43,320 nt of DNA from Nocardiopsis endophytica (GCF_027706725.1 NZ_JAQFWQ010000059.1:1-43320), one strand, 5' to 3'; positions 25,706 to 37,790 are shown, numbered from the stretch's first letter. Notes: a model not told the origin generated them from the letters alone. A program made the numbers and translations.

Positions 25706-26443
25706 TCAGGCCGCCTTCTCGATGCCCTCGACGACCTTCAGCACCTCCTCGGGGTCCCCCTGGGGCTCCTCGTCGCCGCTGTCGGAGTAGCCCTCCGGCC
25801 ACAGGGTCACCACCACGGCGACGCCGGGCTCGGGCACGAACACGGCCTCGGAGCCGCTGTAGTAGCCCCCGCCGTCCGGCAGCTCCTCGGCGGGCTCCAT
25901 GAACCAGTCGTCCTTGGGCAGGTCCATGGCCGAGAAGTAGGCGTCGGCGTCGGTGAACTCCGCGCTGCGGTCGATCTGGACCTCCATGTCGGAGTCCCAG
26001 TCGGCGTATGTCTCCTCCCCGCCGTCGTACAGGTCGGTGACGACCTCCACCTCGTCGTGCAGCCACACCCGCATGGAGGAGGTGTAGTCCTCGGGCGCGC
26101 CGGCGTCCTCGGGCACCTCGTCGCCCTCGTCGTAGTACTCGGCGTCGAATCCGTCGTACCAGCCGGGGTCCATGTCGTGGGGGTGGTCGCCGACGCGGTC
26201 GGGCACGTGGCCGACCTCATAGCCGTCGATGGGCCCTTCCGCGGGGGTGAGGCCCTGCGTCTCGAGGGCGTCCCCGGCCTCGGCGACGGGCAGGGTCCGG
26301 GTGCGGCTCGTGCATTCGCCGGGGTCGCCGTCTCCGCCGTCGGCGAACGCGCCGCCGAGGGGGAGCAGGACCGCGCCCGTCGCGACGGCGGAGACGGCGG
26401 CCCCGCCCGCGGCGGCGAGCACGGTGGATCGGTGGATGGCCAT
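25706..26443 (-). CDS. Exported acidic hypothetical protein
   Basis: A 245-aa protein with an N-terminal signal peptide (MAIHRSTVLAAAGGAAVSAVATGAVLLPLGGAFA). The mature part is very acidic and Tyr/Trp-rich (WYDGFDAEYYDEGDEV, AVVVTLWPEGYSDSG). GGAAGGA stands upstream of the ATG at 26443. No known domain was recognised. The mature part has a single cysteine near its start (GECTSRT), so it is probably secreted rather than disulfide-stabilised. It lies 92 bp upstream of the sigma factor gene on the same strand and could be read through into that operon. Function unknown. Confidence 0.75.
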   Translation of the reverse strand: MAIHRSTVLAAAGGAAVSAVATGAVLLPLGGAFADGGDGDPGECTSRTRTLPVAEAGDALETQGLTPAEGPIDGYEVGHVPDRVGDHPHDMDPGWYDGFDAEYYDEGDEVPEDAGAPEDYTSSMRVWLHDEVEVVTDLYDGGEETYADWDSDMEVQIDRSAEFTDADAYFSAMDLPKDDWFMEPAEELPDGGGYYSGSEAVFVPEPGVAVVVTLWPEGYSDSGDEEPQGDPEEVLKVVEGIEKAA

Positions 26444-26611
26444 GGGGGTCCTTCCGAGGGGGTGGAGGCGGGTTTCCCGGCGGTCATCGCTCTCCGTGCA
26501 CCGGAGGGTTCGCCCGGAACGGGCGACTGGCCGGGTACGGCCAGGGGAACGGCCGGTGAGAACCGTGTGCGGCGCGCGGCGCGTTACCCGGGAGGCCGCA
26601 AGGGGGGAACA

Positions 26612-27553
26612 ATGGGGCGTATGCGCTTGAGGATTTTCACCGAGCCGCAGCAGGGCGCCTCCTACGACACCCTGCTGACGGTCGCCAAGGCGGCCGAGGA
26701 GCTCCGGTTCGACGCCTTCTTCCGTTCCGACCACTATCTGAAGATGGGCGACGTGGACGGCCTGCCGGGCCCCACGGACGCCTGGATCACCCTGGCGGGT
26801 CTGGCCCGGGAGACCTCCCGGATCCGCCTGGGCACGCTGATGACGGCGGCCACGTTCCGCCACCCCGGCCCGCTGGCGATCAGCGTGGCGCAGGTGGACC
26901 GGATGAGCGGCGGCCGGGTGGAGTTCGGTTTCGGCGCCGGGTGGTACGAGGCCGAGCACTCCGCCTACGGCATCCCCTTCCCGGCGTCGGCGCGCGAGCG
27001 CTTCGACCGGTACGAGGAGCAGCTGGACGTCATCACCGGGCTGTGGGCCACCCCGCCGGGGGAGACGTTCCGCTATGAGGGGCGCCACTACCGGCTCACC
27101 GAGGGCCCGGCGCTGCCCAAGCCGATGCAGGCGCCGCGCCCGCCGGTGCTGATCGGCGGCACCGGCCCCAAGCGCACGCCGCGCCTGGCGGCGGCGCACG
27201 CCGACGAGTACAACGTGCCGTTCAACTCGGTGGAGGACACGGCGGCGGCGTTCGGGCGCACCCGGGACGCGGTCGCGGCCGTCGGGCGGACCGCGCCGAT
27301 GGTCTACTCCGCGGCGCAGGTGCTGTGCTGCGGCCGGGACGACGCCGAGGTGGCGCGGCGCGCCGAGGCGATCGGGCGGGATGTGGAGGAGCTGAAGGCC
27401 AACGGGCTGGCCGGAACCCCGGAGGAGGTCGTCGAGAAGCTCGGCCGGTTCGCCGGGATCGGCGCCGAGCGGATGTACCTTCAGGTCTTGGACCTGTCCG
27501 ACCTGGACCACCTGGAGCTGGTGGCCGAGAAGGTCGCCCCGCAGGTGGCCTGA
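26612..27553 (+). CDS. LLM-class F420-dependent oxidoreductase
   Basis: A 313-aa TIM-barrel enzyme of the luciferase-like monooxygenase superfamily. It shows AEELRFDAFFRSDHYLKM (cofactor-binding His/Asp region), SRIRLGTLMTAATFRHPGPLAISVAQVDRMSGGRVEFGFGAGW (the classic LLM core) and PPVLIGGTGPKRTPRLAAAHADEYN. The DHY and GAGW patterns fit F420-dependent actinobacterial members, which reduce or oxidise small molecules with coenzyme F420. The ATG at 26612 has GGGGGG five bases upstream; a second ATG at 26621 is less well placed. It diverges from the exported protein gene. Substrate unknown. Confidence 0.9.
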   Translation: MGRMRLRIFTEPQQGASYDTLLTVAKAAEELRFDAFFRSDHYLKMGDVDGLPGPTDAWITLAGLARETSRIRLGTLMTAATFRHPGPLAISVAQVDRMSGGRVEFGFGAGWYEAEHSAYGIPFPASARERFDRYEEQLDVITGLWATPPGETFRYEGRHYRLTEGPALPKPMQAPRPPVLIGGTGPKRTPRLAAAHADEYNVPFNSVEDTAAAFGRTRDAVAAVGRTAPMVYSAAQVLCCGRDDAEVARRAEAIGRDVEELKANGLAGTPEEVVEKLGRFAGIGAERMYLQVLDLSDLDHLELVAEKVAPQVA

Positions 27554-27599
27554 GGGGCCGGGCGGGGGTGCGGCGCGCCCCGGCGCGCCCGGGGCCGTC

Positions 27600-27631
27600 G
27601 GCGGGGCGGTGCGGGAGGGCGGCGCCCCGCC
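27600..27631 (+). terminator. Terminator-like GC hairpin after the LLM gene
   Basis: An 8-bp stem GGCGGGGC/GCCCCGCC about 45 bp after the LLM stop, without a T-run. It ends just before the acnA operator region, so it could insulate the acnA promoter. Moderate support only. Confidence 0.4.
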
Positions 27632-27638
27632 CAGGTAA

Positions 27639-30664
<3,026 letters not shown>

Positions 30665-30678
30665 TAGTCCGCACCGCA

Positions 30679-30709
30679 CGTGCGGGCGGGCGCCGCGCCC
30701 GCCCGCACG
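30679..30709 (+). terminator. acnA terminator hairpin
   Basis: A perfect 14-bp GC stem CGTGCGGGCGGGCG/CGCCCGCCCGCACG with a 3-base loop, 14 bp after the acnA stop. There is no T-run, as is common for actinobacterial terminators. Confidence 0.8.
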
Positions 30710-30834
30710 GCACCCAGGCCTCCGGCCCTCTCGCCAGGGCCGGTCCCCCGGAACCGGCGACCCCGCCCGGGGACAGGAGGTGAGGGCCGCCGCCGTCCAG
30801 GAGACGGCGGCGGCCTCTTCGCGTCCGCCCCCTG

Positions 30835-30900
30835 TCGTTGATCTCGGGGGGTTGGACGCTAAGACCGTGCTGGTAGCGTCCATCCCCCCGAGATCAACGA
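30835..30900. repeat. Intergenic palindrome, copy 2 (GTTGATCTCG family)
   Basis: A 66-bp palindrome. The arms begin TCGTTGATCTCGGGGGG and continue to GGACGCT, with two central mismatches in 26 bp, around a ~14-base loop. The outer ends are identical to copy 1, but the inner stem has a different sequence that is still self-complementary. Located between acnA and the next plus-strand gene. Confidence 0.9.
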
Positions 30901-30961
30901 GGGGCATGCGGGGGCGGACCTCGCTATCCGGACGATTCGAAACACCGCTACCCTCATCCCC

Positions 30962-33148
30962 ATGCGTGACCTCCCCCGACGCCGGACCGGGCCGCTGCGG
31001 CTCCTGGCGGCGGCCCTCCTCGCCGTGACCGCCGCCCTCGCGGTGCCGGCGGCGGGCGCCTCGGCCGCGCCCGCCGAGCCGTCGAGCCCCGCGGCCTACC
31101 TGGCGGAGCAGTTGGCCCAGGAGCCCGCCGGGGAGGCGGTCTTCGTCAGCGACCTGCTCGCGGGCGCCTACGACACCGACGCGCTCGCCGAACAGGTGCG
31201 CGCGGAGTTCTCCCGCACCGAGACCCCCTTCTACGTCGTGGTCCTGCCGGGGACCGCCGGGAGTTCCGACAGTGCCGACCTCGTCGCCGCGCTCCGGGAC
31301 CGCGTCGGCGAGGAGGGGCTGTACCTCGCCCTGAGCGAGGGAAGCGTCCGTGCGACCGCGGCCACCCCCGGGGTGCGCCTGCCCGTCGACGACGCCCGGA
31401 CCGTCCTGCTCGGCGACGACGAGTTGGACTACGACACCTCGCCCGCCCAGGTGAGCGGGCGCTTCGTCGACGCATTGCTCGACCCGGAGGTCGGACGCAA
31501 GGCCGATGAGGCCCTGGAGGACTTCGGGGACTCGGGTGCGGAGGATGGATCGTCCGGCTCCGACGAGCGCGACTCCTACGACGACTCCGCCTTCGCGGAG
31601 TTCCTTGACGACATGCGGCCCGACGACGAGACCGGCCTGGGCAACCTGGGGTTCCTGGCCGCCACCGTCGCCGGGTCCCTCGTGGCGGCGGGCGCCACCG
31701 GCCACCTGAGGCGCAACGGGCTGCGGACGCCGCTCTGGAGGCCCGGCCTCGCCTGCGTCGCGGGGGCGGTGCTCGTGCTCGGGGCGGCGGTGGGATACGC
31801 CGCCTGGAACCCGGAGGACCCCGCGGACGCCCCCGAATCGGACGCGTCGGATGCACCGGGAGGAGGCGGGGGCGGCTCCGCCCGGGCCGACGTCACCCCT
31901 GAGGAGGCCCTGGCCGAGCCCCCGTACGTCGCCGCCACCGGGCGCGTGGACCGGGTCGCCGCGGAGATGGAGGACGGGCGCATCCCCGTCGACCCGCTCT
32001 GGTCCGGCGCGCGCGGGGACCTGGACGCCCTGCGGGAGCGGGCGGACGACGCACCCGTCCCCGTGTACATGGCGGGCGTCCTGTCCGTCCCCTCCGACGA
32101 GTCCGGGGGCGACCCGGACGTGCTCGTGCACGCCCTGGCCGAAACGATCGGCGAGGACGGCCTCTACGTCGTCACCGACCTGGGGTCGGGCAGCCTGGAG
32201 TTCGCCACGCGCGGAGTCGACCTGCCCTCCGAGGCGCAGTCCGAGCTGAGGGACCTCGCCTACCCCGACACCCCCGAGGACCTGGTCGTCGCCGACCGGC
32301 TGGAGCCTGTGTTGGAGGCGGCGGAGAATGCGGCCTCCGACCCGCAGGCCGGGGAGAGCATCCCCTACGCCGTCGATGCCCTGCAGTACGAAGAGGAGTA
32401 CGGCGACGACACCCCGGAGTCCCGCCCGGCCGCCTTCGTCGCCGAGGGCTTCTTCCCCGGGTTGCTGGTGATCGGGCCCATCGCCGGGATCATGCTGTAC
32501 TTCGCCGTCGCCTTCCTCGGCGGCGGGACGCGGTGGTGGGGGCGGCTGCTGGCCGCGGCGCCCGGGAGGCGCCTGCGGCCCATGGCCGACCGCGACGTCC
32601 GGCGCGCGGTGCGGGCACTCGAGACGTCGGACGCGGATGGCCCTCAGGTCGCCGAGGCCACGCGCGAGACCGACATCGCGCTGCGGGTGCTGCGCGACGA
32701 GCGCGCCGACGAGCTGGACCTGGTCGGCGCCGTCGTACTGGCCCGGCGCGCCGTCCGCAGGCTCGACCCGGACGGCGCCGACGAGGCGAAGCGGCCCGTG
32801 TGCATGGTCAACCCCCTCCATGGGCCGTCGGCCGGGCGGGGCCACACCGCGCTCGTGAAGAGGACCGGGAGCGGCGCCGGGGGCGGCACCGGGAAGAGCG
32901 GCGGAAAGGCCGGAAAGAAGGCCGGGAAGAAGAGCGGCCGGACGTCCAAGGGCGGCAAGGCCACGCTCGCCATGTGCCGCGACTGCCTGGACCGGGACGA
33001 CGCGAAGCGGTTCCCCCTGCGGGTGCGCGTCGGCGCGGGCGGAGCACGCGTCTCGCACCTGACACTGGACCGCGTCTGGGTCCGCCGCGAGTACGGCGCC
33101 CAGCCCATCCCCGACGAGCCCTTGGAGGGAGAAGCCCGTGCGCGTTGA
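30962..33148 (+). CDS. Large membrane protein, duplicated extracellular module plus Cys/NPLHG domain
   Basis: A 728-aa protein with a signal peptide (LRLLAAALLAVTAALAVPAAGASA). Two similar outside modules (about 45-165 and 310-430) share strands such as TPFYVVVLPG...GEEGLYLALSEG and VPVYMAGVLS...GEDGLYVVTDLG. Hydrophobic segments lie at about 225-250, 260-282 and 485-510. The cytoplasmic end holds VCMVNPLHG, a Lys/Gly-rich linker and MCRDCLDRDD, a possible zinc site. The module pattern is faintly like TPM domains, but I do not recognise the family. The stop overlaps the next start by 11 bp, and that protein is a smaller paralogue. Confidence 0.75.
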   Translation: MRDLPRRRTGPLRLLAAALLAVTAALAVPAAGASAAPAEPSSPAAYLAEQLAQEPAGEAVFVSDLLAGAYDTDALAEQVRAEFSRTETPFYVVVLPGTAGSSDSADLVAALRDRVGEEGLYLALSEGSVRATAATPGVRLPVDDARTVLLGDDELDYDTSPAQVSGRFVDALLDPEVGRKADEALEDFGDSGAEDGSSGSDERDSYDDSAFAEFLDDMRPDDETGLGNLGFLAATVAGSLVAAGATGHLRRNGLRTPLWRPGLACVAGAVLVLGAAVGYAAWNPEDPADAPESDASDAPGGGGGGSARADVTPEEALAEPPYVAATGRVDRVAAEMEDGRIPVDPLWSGARGDLDALRERADDAPVPVYMAGVLSVPSDESGGDPDVLVHALAETIGEDGLYVVTDLGSGSLEFATRGVDLPSEAQSELRDLAYPDTPEDLVVADRLEPVLEAAENAASDPQAGESIPYAVDALQYEEEYGDDTPESRPAAFVAEGFFPGLLVIGPIAGIMLYFAVAFLGGGTRWWGRLLAAAPGRRLRPMADRDVRRAVRALETSDADGPQVAEATRETDIALRVLRDERADELDLVGAVVLARRAVRRLDPDGADEAKRPVCMVNPLHGPSAGRGHTALVKRTGSGAGGGTGKSGGKAGKKAGKKSGRTSKGGKATLAMCRDCLDRDDAKRFPLRVRVGAGGARVSHLTLDRVWVRREYGAQPIPDEPLEGEARAR

Positions 33149-34481
33149 GACCGGGGCCGCCCCGCTCGCCCTGTTCGCCGCCTGCGCGGTCGCGCTGGGG
33201 CCGGCATCCGCCGCGACCGCCGCCACCGCCACCGGCGGGCAGGAGGCCAGCCCGGCCCAGACCATCGCCGCCGCGCTCGAGGAGTCCCCCGTCTACGTGG
33301 ACCCCTCCTTCGAGAGCGCGCTCCCGCAGGAGGTCCGCAGCGGGATGGCCGCGGACATCGAGGAGAGCGGCGTCCCGCTGCGGGTCGTCGTGGTGCCGCT
33401 CGTGGAGGGGGACCAGTGGGGCGGCGACTCCGAGGCCCTGGCCGCCGCCGTCCACGACCGCATGGGGGAGCCGGGGCACTTCCTCGTCATCAGCGGCAAC
33501 GGGGCGGACGGCGCCGACTACCCGCCGCCCGGAACCCCGGAGGCCGAGAAGCAGCGGGCGTTCTACGGCGCTCTTGCCGCGTCCTACGCCACCGACTACT
33601 CGGCGCCCATGGCCGAGGAGGCGGAGAAGGCGGTGGAGTTCGCCCTGGCGGACGACCCCGAGGCCGCCTACACCGAGCAGCAGGAGGCCTTCGAGGCCGA
33701 GGACACGGAGGGCTCGGACGGCTCGGAGGGGGCGTCCGAGGACGCCACCGGCGAGGGCTCCTCAGAGGCGGGGGAGTCGGCGCCTGCGGAGGGGGCGGGG
33801 GTGTGGCCGTGGACGGCCGGGGCGGCGGTGCTGCTCCTGGCCGCGGGCGGCGGCGCCTATCTGCTGTGGTACCGCCCCCGCCGCCTGCCCGAACCCCCGC
33901 GGCACACCGCCTTCGACAACGTCGACCGGGCCCGTCGCGACGAACTCCAGGAGCGCGCCGAACGGGAGCTCGTCGAGGTCGGGGAGCGGATCAGCGCACA
34001 GGACGCGGTTTCGGGCGAGGCCGCGGCGGCGGCGATGGCGGAGGCCTTGGACGCCCATGCTGCGGCCCGCTCGGTGCTGGACTCGGCGCCCGAAGGGGAT
34101 GCGGGGCTCGCCGACCTGGCGGGGGTCCTCGTCCTGTTGGACAAGGCCGAGCACGCGCTGGCGCGGGCCAAGGCGGGCGGCAGGGGGCGCGAGCGCCGCC
34201 ACTGCTACGCCAACCCGCTGCACGGCACGGCGACCGCCGACACCGACTGGCGGGAGCTGGGGAGCGACCGGACGGTGCGCGTGCCGATGTGCAAGGCGTG
34301 CGCCAAGTCGGTCCGCACACGGATGCGGCCCGAGCCCCTGCTGGTGGAGCACGAGGGCCGGACGGTGCCGTACTACGACGTGCCCGCCGAGGAGAGCGTG
34401 TGGTCGGCGACGGGGTTCGGGACGCTGACCGACGACCTTGTCGCGAGGATCCAGCGGGGCGAGCACACGAGGGGCGCCTGA
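33138..34481 (+). CDS. Membrane protein with single extracellular module plus Cys/NPLHG domain
   Basis: A 447-aa paralogue of the upstream protein, starting at a GTG. It has a signal peptide (residues 1-30), one extracellular module (VPLRVVVVPLVEG...MGEPGHFLVISGNG), a Ser/Glu/Asp-rich stalk, one membrane helix (WTAGAAVLLLAAGGGAYLLWY, about 228-248), and a cytoplasmic helical region (DELQERAERELVEVGERI). It ends with HCYANPLHG and MCKACAKS, the same Cys...NPLHG...C-x2-C arrangement as its neighbour. Overlapping genes suggest the two products work together in the envelope. Function unknown. Confidence 0.75.
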   Translation: MRVETGAAPLALFAACAVALGPASAATAATATGGQEASPAQTIAAALEESPVYVDPSFESALPQEVRSGMAADIEESGVPLRVVVVPLVEGDQWGGDSEALAAAVHDRMGEPGHFLVISGNGADGADYPPPGTPEAEKQRAFYGALAASYATDYSAPMAEEAEKAVEFALADDPEAAYTEQQEAFEAEDTEGSDGSEGASEDATGEGSSEAGESAPAEGAGVWPWTAGAAVLLLAAGGGAYLLWYRPRRLPEPPRHTAFDNVDRARRDELQERAERELVEVGERISAQDAVSGEAAAAAMAEALDAHAAARSVLDSAPEGDAGLADLAGVLVLLDKAEHALARAKAGGRGRERRHCYANPLHGTATADTDWRELGSDRTVRVPMCKACAKSVRTRMRPEPLLVEHEGRTVPYYDVPAEESVWSATGFGTLTDDLVARIQRGEHTRGA

Positions 34482-34495
34482 GTAGCGTCGCAGGC

Positions 34496-34540
34496 CTCGG
34501 ACGGCGGCGTCTCGGACGGCGGCGCCTCGGACGGCGGGGG
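34496..34540 (+). repeat. Three tandem 15-bp repeats
   Basis: CTCGGACGGCGGCGT, CTCGGACGGCGGCGC and CTCGGACGGCGGGGG stand head to tail, directly after the stop of the preceding gene. They are 15-bp units differing only in the last few bases. Confidence 0.85.
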
Positions 34541-34544
34541 CAGA

Positions 34545-34815
34545 GGCGGAGCCGTTCTCCGGCCCCGCCTGCCGCCGGGCGTGTTCCTCGGGGTCCGGTC
34601 GGGAGACGGGTTCAGGGGGACCCCGCTCAGGATCCGGTCGGGCGGTGGGCGACCGGAACGCCAAGGGGGACGCGGCGGTGAAGGTGGGCGGCCCTTGCCA
34701 CAGCGTCGTCCGCCGTCGGGCGTGTGCGTGGTCACCGGAGGGGCTGCGACGGCGGGAGCCGGGGCGGATCACCGGCCCTGCCTGCCGTCCGGCAGGCCAT
34801 TCGTGGACCGGGCGG
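34545..34815. repeat. Intergenic mosaic repeat, copy A (~270 bp)
   Basis: This stretch resembles 37425-37720 block by block and in the same order. The blocks are a CCGTTCTCCGGCCCCGCCTGCC-like start, ACCCCGCTC...CGGTCGGGCGG (about 34628), CAGCGTCGTCCGCCG...GGCGTGTGCGTGGTC (about 34700-34733), and a second GGCCCTGCC-type block (about 34770). Identity is patchy, but the block order is shared. No coding frame or hairpin explains it. It fills most of the 470-bp gap before the VOC gene. Confidence 0.6.
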
Positions 34816-34953
34816 GCTCCGCGGAGATGGTGGAGGGCGGCCGCGAGAAGGGCGGCCACCGACGGCGACGGCGGTGTCACTCGATCGTGTCGTACCCGTG
34901 CGGCATCATCGGCGCCACATGCCCCATGAGGAGATTCCCGTGAGGAGGAGACC

Positions 34954-35346
34954 ATGGGCAACCGCCTGCAGACCGTCGTGCTGGAGGCCCGCGACCCGCA
35001 CGCGCTGGCGCGCTTCTACTCCGAACTGCTGGGACTGGAGGTGACGAGGACCGACGGCGACTGGGTCGACATCGGCGACGCCTCGACGACCCGCCTGAGC
35101 TTCCAGCACGCCCCCGGGCACCGGCCGCCCGAGTGGCCCGACGGCGCCTCCCCGATGCAGATGCACCTGGACATCGAGGTGGACGACATCGACGCCTCCG
35201 AAGAGCTGGCCCTGTCCCTGGGCGCGACCCGGTTGGACTGGGACTCGGCACAAGAGGAGGCGATGGGCCTGCGCCCGGTGGGACGCGGCGGCTTCCGGGT
35301 CTTCACCGACCCCGCGGGCCACCCGTTCTGCCTGTGCTGGAACTAG
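34954..35346 (+). CDS. VOC-family (glyoxalase-like) protein
   Basis: A 130-aa protein with the two beta-alpha-beta-beta-beta units of the vicinal oxygen chelate fold: VLEARDPHALARFYSELLGLEVTRTDGDWVDIG and MHLDIEVDDIDASEELALSLGATRL...GFRVFTDPAGHPFCLCWN. HLD and the closing FTDPAGHPFCL are typical of the actinobacterial subgroup annotated as glyoxalase/bleomycin-resistance-like. AGGAGG stands six bases before the ATG. The substrate cannot be inferred; single-domain members usually dimerise. Confidence 0.92.
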   Translation: MGNRLQTVVLEARDPHALARFYSELLGLEVTRTDGDWVDIGDASTTRLSFQHAPGHRPPEWPDGASPMQMHLDIEVDDIDASEELALSLGATRLDWDSAQEEAMGLRPVGRGGFRVFTDPAGHPFCLCWN

Positions 35347-35438
35347 CTCCGAGCACGTCCCCGGCGGCCGGTTCCGGTCCCGGGGCGGGGGCGGGAATTC
35401 CGTGGTGCGGGGCACATGCGCGGCGCTAGGGTCACCGG

Positions 35439-37343
35439 ATGAGTTCTGTCGACCTTGAGCGCTTCCACACCCTCGGAGCACCCGCGCTGTCCCCCGACGG
35501 CCGCACGGCCGTGGTGGCCACCAGCCGCCCCCGCCTCGACACCGACTCCTACCGGAGCGAGCTTTGGGCCGTCCCCACCGACGGGTCGGCTCCCGAAAGG
35601 CGCCTCACGCGCGGCGGGCGCGACAGCGCCCCCGCCTACTCCCCGGACGGACGCCTCATCGCGTTCCTGCGCGCCGCCGACGGCGGGCGGCCGCAGCTGC
35701 ACCTCATGCCCGCCGACGGCGGAGAGCCCTGGCGGCTCACCGACCTCCCGCAGGGGGCGGGGGCACCGGTCTGGAGCCCCGACTCGCGGTGGCTGGCCTT
35801 CGTCTCCCGCGTCCCCGACGAAGGGCGCTACGAGGGCGAACCCGCCAAGGAGGCGCCGCGCCGCATCACCACATTCGAGTACCGCTTCGACGGTGACGGG
35901 TTCACCTCGGACCGGCCCGCCCATGTGTTCACCGTCGAGGCCGCCGAACCCGGCGACGACGGGTCGCTGCCCGAACCGGTGCAGGTGACCGAGGGCCGGT
36001 TCGACCACCATGGCCTGGACTGGAGCCCGCGCGGCGACCTGCTGTGCTTCATCGCCGCGCGGCACGCCCACCGCGACCGCGTGCTCGCCGACGACGTGTG
36101 GGTGTGCGCCCCCGACGGGTCGGACCTGAGGAAGCTGACCGGTACGAGCGAGGGCGTATACGCCGCCCGCTTCTCGCCCGACGGGGCGACCGTGGTCTAC
36201 GCGGGCTCCGACGCCGGCCCGGACGGGCGCTGGTGCACGACAGAGAACGCCGGCGTGTGGGCGGTTCCGGCCGACGGCTCGGCCGACCCGGTGCGCCTCA
36301 CGGACGTGGAGCGGTTCACCGTGGCGCGCGGCACCGGGATCACCCCCGTGGAGGAGGGGGTCCTGTTCTGCAACGAGAACCGGGGCGCCGTGGACCTGCT
36401 CCTCGTGCCCTACGGCGGGGGCGAGTCCCGCGTGCTCATGGACGGCCCACGCCAGGCGGGGACCGCGGCGTGCGCGGGCGGGGTGACCGTCCTGCCGGTC
36501 GGCGACGGGTCGAGCCCGGGGGAGCTGGTGGCGCTCGGCGCGGAGGGGGAGCGGCGGCTCACCTCGTTCGCCACGACGCGCGAGTGGATCCCGATGGAGG
36601 AGGTCGACGGCACGGCCCCGGACGGGTACCCGGTGCACGGCTGGCTGCTGCGCCCGGAAGGGCCCGGCCCGCACCCCGTGCTGCTGATGATCCACGGCGG
36701 GCCGTTCGCCCAGTACGGGTGGCGGGTCTTCGACGAGGCGCAGGTGTACGCCGAGGCGGGGTACGCGGTCGTCATGGGCAACCCGCGCGGGTCGTCGGGG
36801 GACGGGGAGGCGCACGGCAGGGCGGTGCGCGGGGACGTGGGCCGGGTGAGCGCCGCCGACCTGCTGGCCCTGCTCGACGAGGCGCTCAAGCGCGACGGGC
36901 TGGACCCCGAGCGGGTGGGGGTGCTGGGCGGCTCCCACGGCGGCTTCATGACCACCTGGATGGCGGCCGAGCACGGCGACCGCTTCCGCGCGGCGATCAG
37001 CGAGCGGGCGGTCAACGCCATCGACAGCCACTACGGCAGCAGCGACATCGGGTGGGTGTTCGCCGAGCAGCTGTACGGCGACCCGTCCACCTGGGCCGAC
37101 CAGAGCCCCCTGGAGCGGGCGCACAAGATCGGCATCCCGATGCTGATCATCCACTCCGAGGAGGACTGGAGGTGCCCCGTCGAGCAGGCCCAGCGCCTGT
37201 TCGTGGCCCTGCGGTCGCGCCGGGCGGAGGTGGAGATGCTGCTGTTCCCGGGCGAGGGCCACGAGATGTCGAGAAGCGGACTGCCCAGCCACCGGGTGGC
37301 GAGGTTCGAGGCGATCCTGGACTGGTGGAAGCGGTACCTGTGA
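35439..37343 (+). CDS. S9-family peptidase (acylaminoacyl/prolyl oligopeptidase type)
   Basis: A 634-aa serine peptidase. Residues 1-350 are a TolB/WD40-like propeller (repeated ALSPDGRTAV, AYSPDGRLIAF, VWSPDSRWLAFVS, RFSPDGATVVYAG). Residues about 380-634 are the alpha/beta-hydrolase domain. The triad is Ser499 (GGSHGGF), Asp576 (SEEDWRCPVEQ) and His608 (GEGHEM). The oxyanion segment is MIHGGPFAQYGW. It removes short or modified peptides from N-termini in the cytoplasm; there is no signal peptide. The gene stands alone, followed by an 850-bp repeat-rich gap. Confidence 0.94.
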   Translation: MSSVDLERFHTLGAPALSPDGRTAVVATSRPRLDTDSYRSELWAVPTDGSAPERRLTRGGRDSAPAYSPDGRLIAFLRAADGGRPQLHLMPADGGEPWRLTDLPQGAGAPVWSPDSRWLAFVSRVPDEGRYEGEPAKEAPRRITTFEYRFDGDGFTSDRPAHVFTVEAAEPGDDGSLPEPVQVTEGRFDHHGLDWSPRGDLLCFIAARHAHRDRVLADDVWVCAPDGSDLRKLTGTSEGVYAARFSPDGATVVYAGSDAGPDGRWCTTENAGVWAVPADGSADPVRLTDVERFTVARGTGITPVEEGVLFCNENRGAVDLLLVPYGGGESRVLMDGPRQAGTAACAGGVTVLPVGDGSSPGELVALGAEGERRLTSFATTREWIPMEEVDGTAPDGYPVHGWLLRPEGPGPHPVLLMIHGGPFAQYGWRVFDEAQVYAEAGYAVVMGNPRGSSGDGEAHGRAVRGDVGRVSAADLLALLDEALKRDGLDPERVGVLGGSHGGFMTTWMAAEHGDRFRAAISERAVNAIDSHYGSSDIGWVFAEQLYGDPSTWADQSPLERAHKIGIPMLIIHSEEDWRCPVEQAQRLFVALRSRRAEVEMLLFPGEGHEMSRSGLPSHRVARFEAILDWWKRYL

Positions 37344-37424
37344 CTGGGCCCCACCCCCGGCGGCGCGGGGCACACCGGTGTGACTTCAAGCGGGTCGGCG
37401 GGGCGGTCGGGCGGCGGGGCGGCG

Positions 37425-37720
37425 ACGGAGTGAGCTGGGCGGGTTCCCGGGCCCTGCCTGCTGGGCGGCGGGGTCCCTGTGGTCCGGGTGGGGAGGGCGG
37501 CTGGGCAGGTACCCCGCTCGAGCCCCTCGGCCGGGCGGCGGGCCGCCGGAGTGTGGCGTGGTCGGCGGCGACGAGGAGAGGTCGGCGGTCCGTGCCGCAG
37601 CGTCGTCGGCCGACCGGCGTGTGCGTGGTCGCCGTTAAGGGCGGCGACGGAGAGAGCAGGACGGTTCCCGGGCCCTGCCGGCCGGGCGCGAGGCTCCTCG
37701 CGGTCCGGGTGGCGGCGCGG
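37425..37720. repeat. Intergenic mosaic repeat, copy B (~295 bp)
   Basis: Counterpart of 34545-34815: GGTTCCCGGGCCCTGCCTGC (about 37443), ACCCCGCTCGAG...CGGCCGGGCGGCGGGC (about 37511), CAGCGTCGTCGGCCG...GGCGTGTGCGTGGTC (about 37598-37631), then a second GGTTCCCGGGCCCTGCCGG block (about 37664). The first and last blocks are themselves direct repeats about 221 bp apart, so the unit may have grown by tandem duplication. Confidence 0.65.
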
Positions 37721-37790
37721 CCGGGGACCGGAGTGGGCGCGTGGCTGAGCGCGTTCGTGGCGGGCGTCGGCCCGGTGTCCCCCTGGCTGA

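Noticed and set aside
35343-37373. 676-codon minus-strand frame opposite the S9 peptidase
   Set aside because: Shadow of the peptidase gene; the plus strand carries the propeller repeats and Ser-Asp-His triad.
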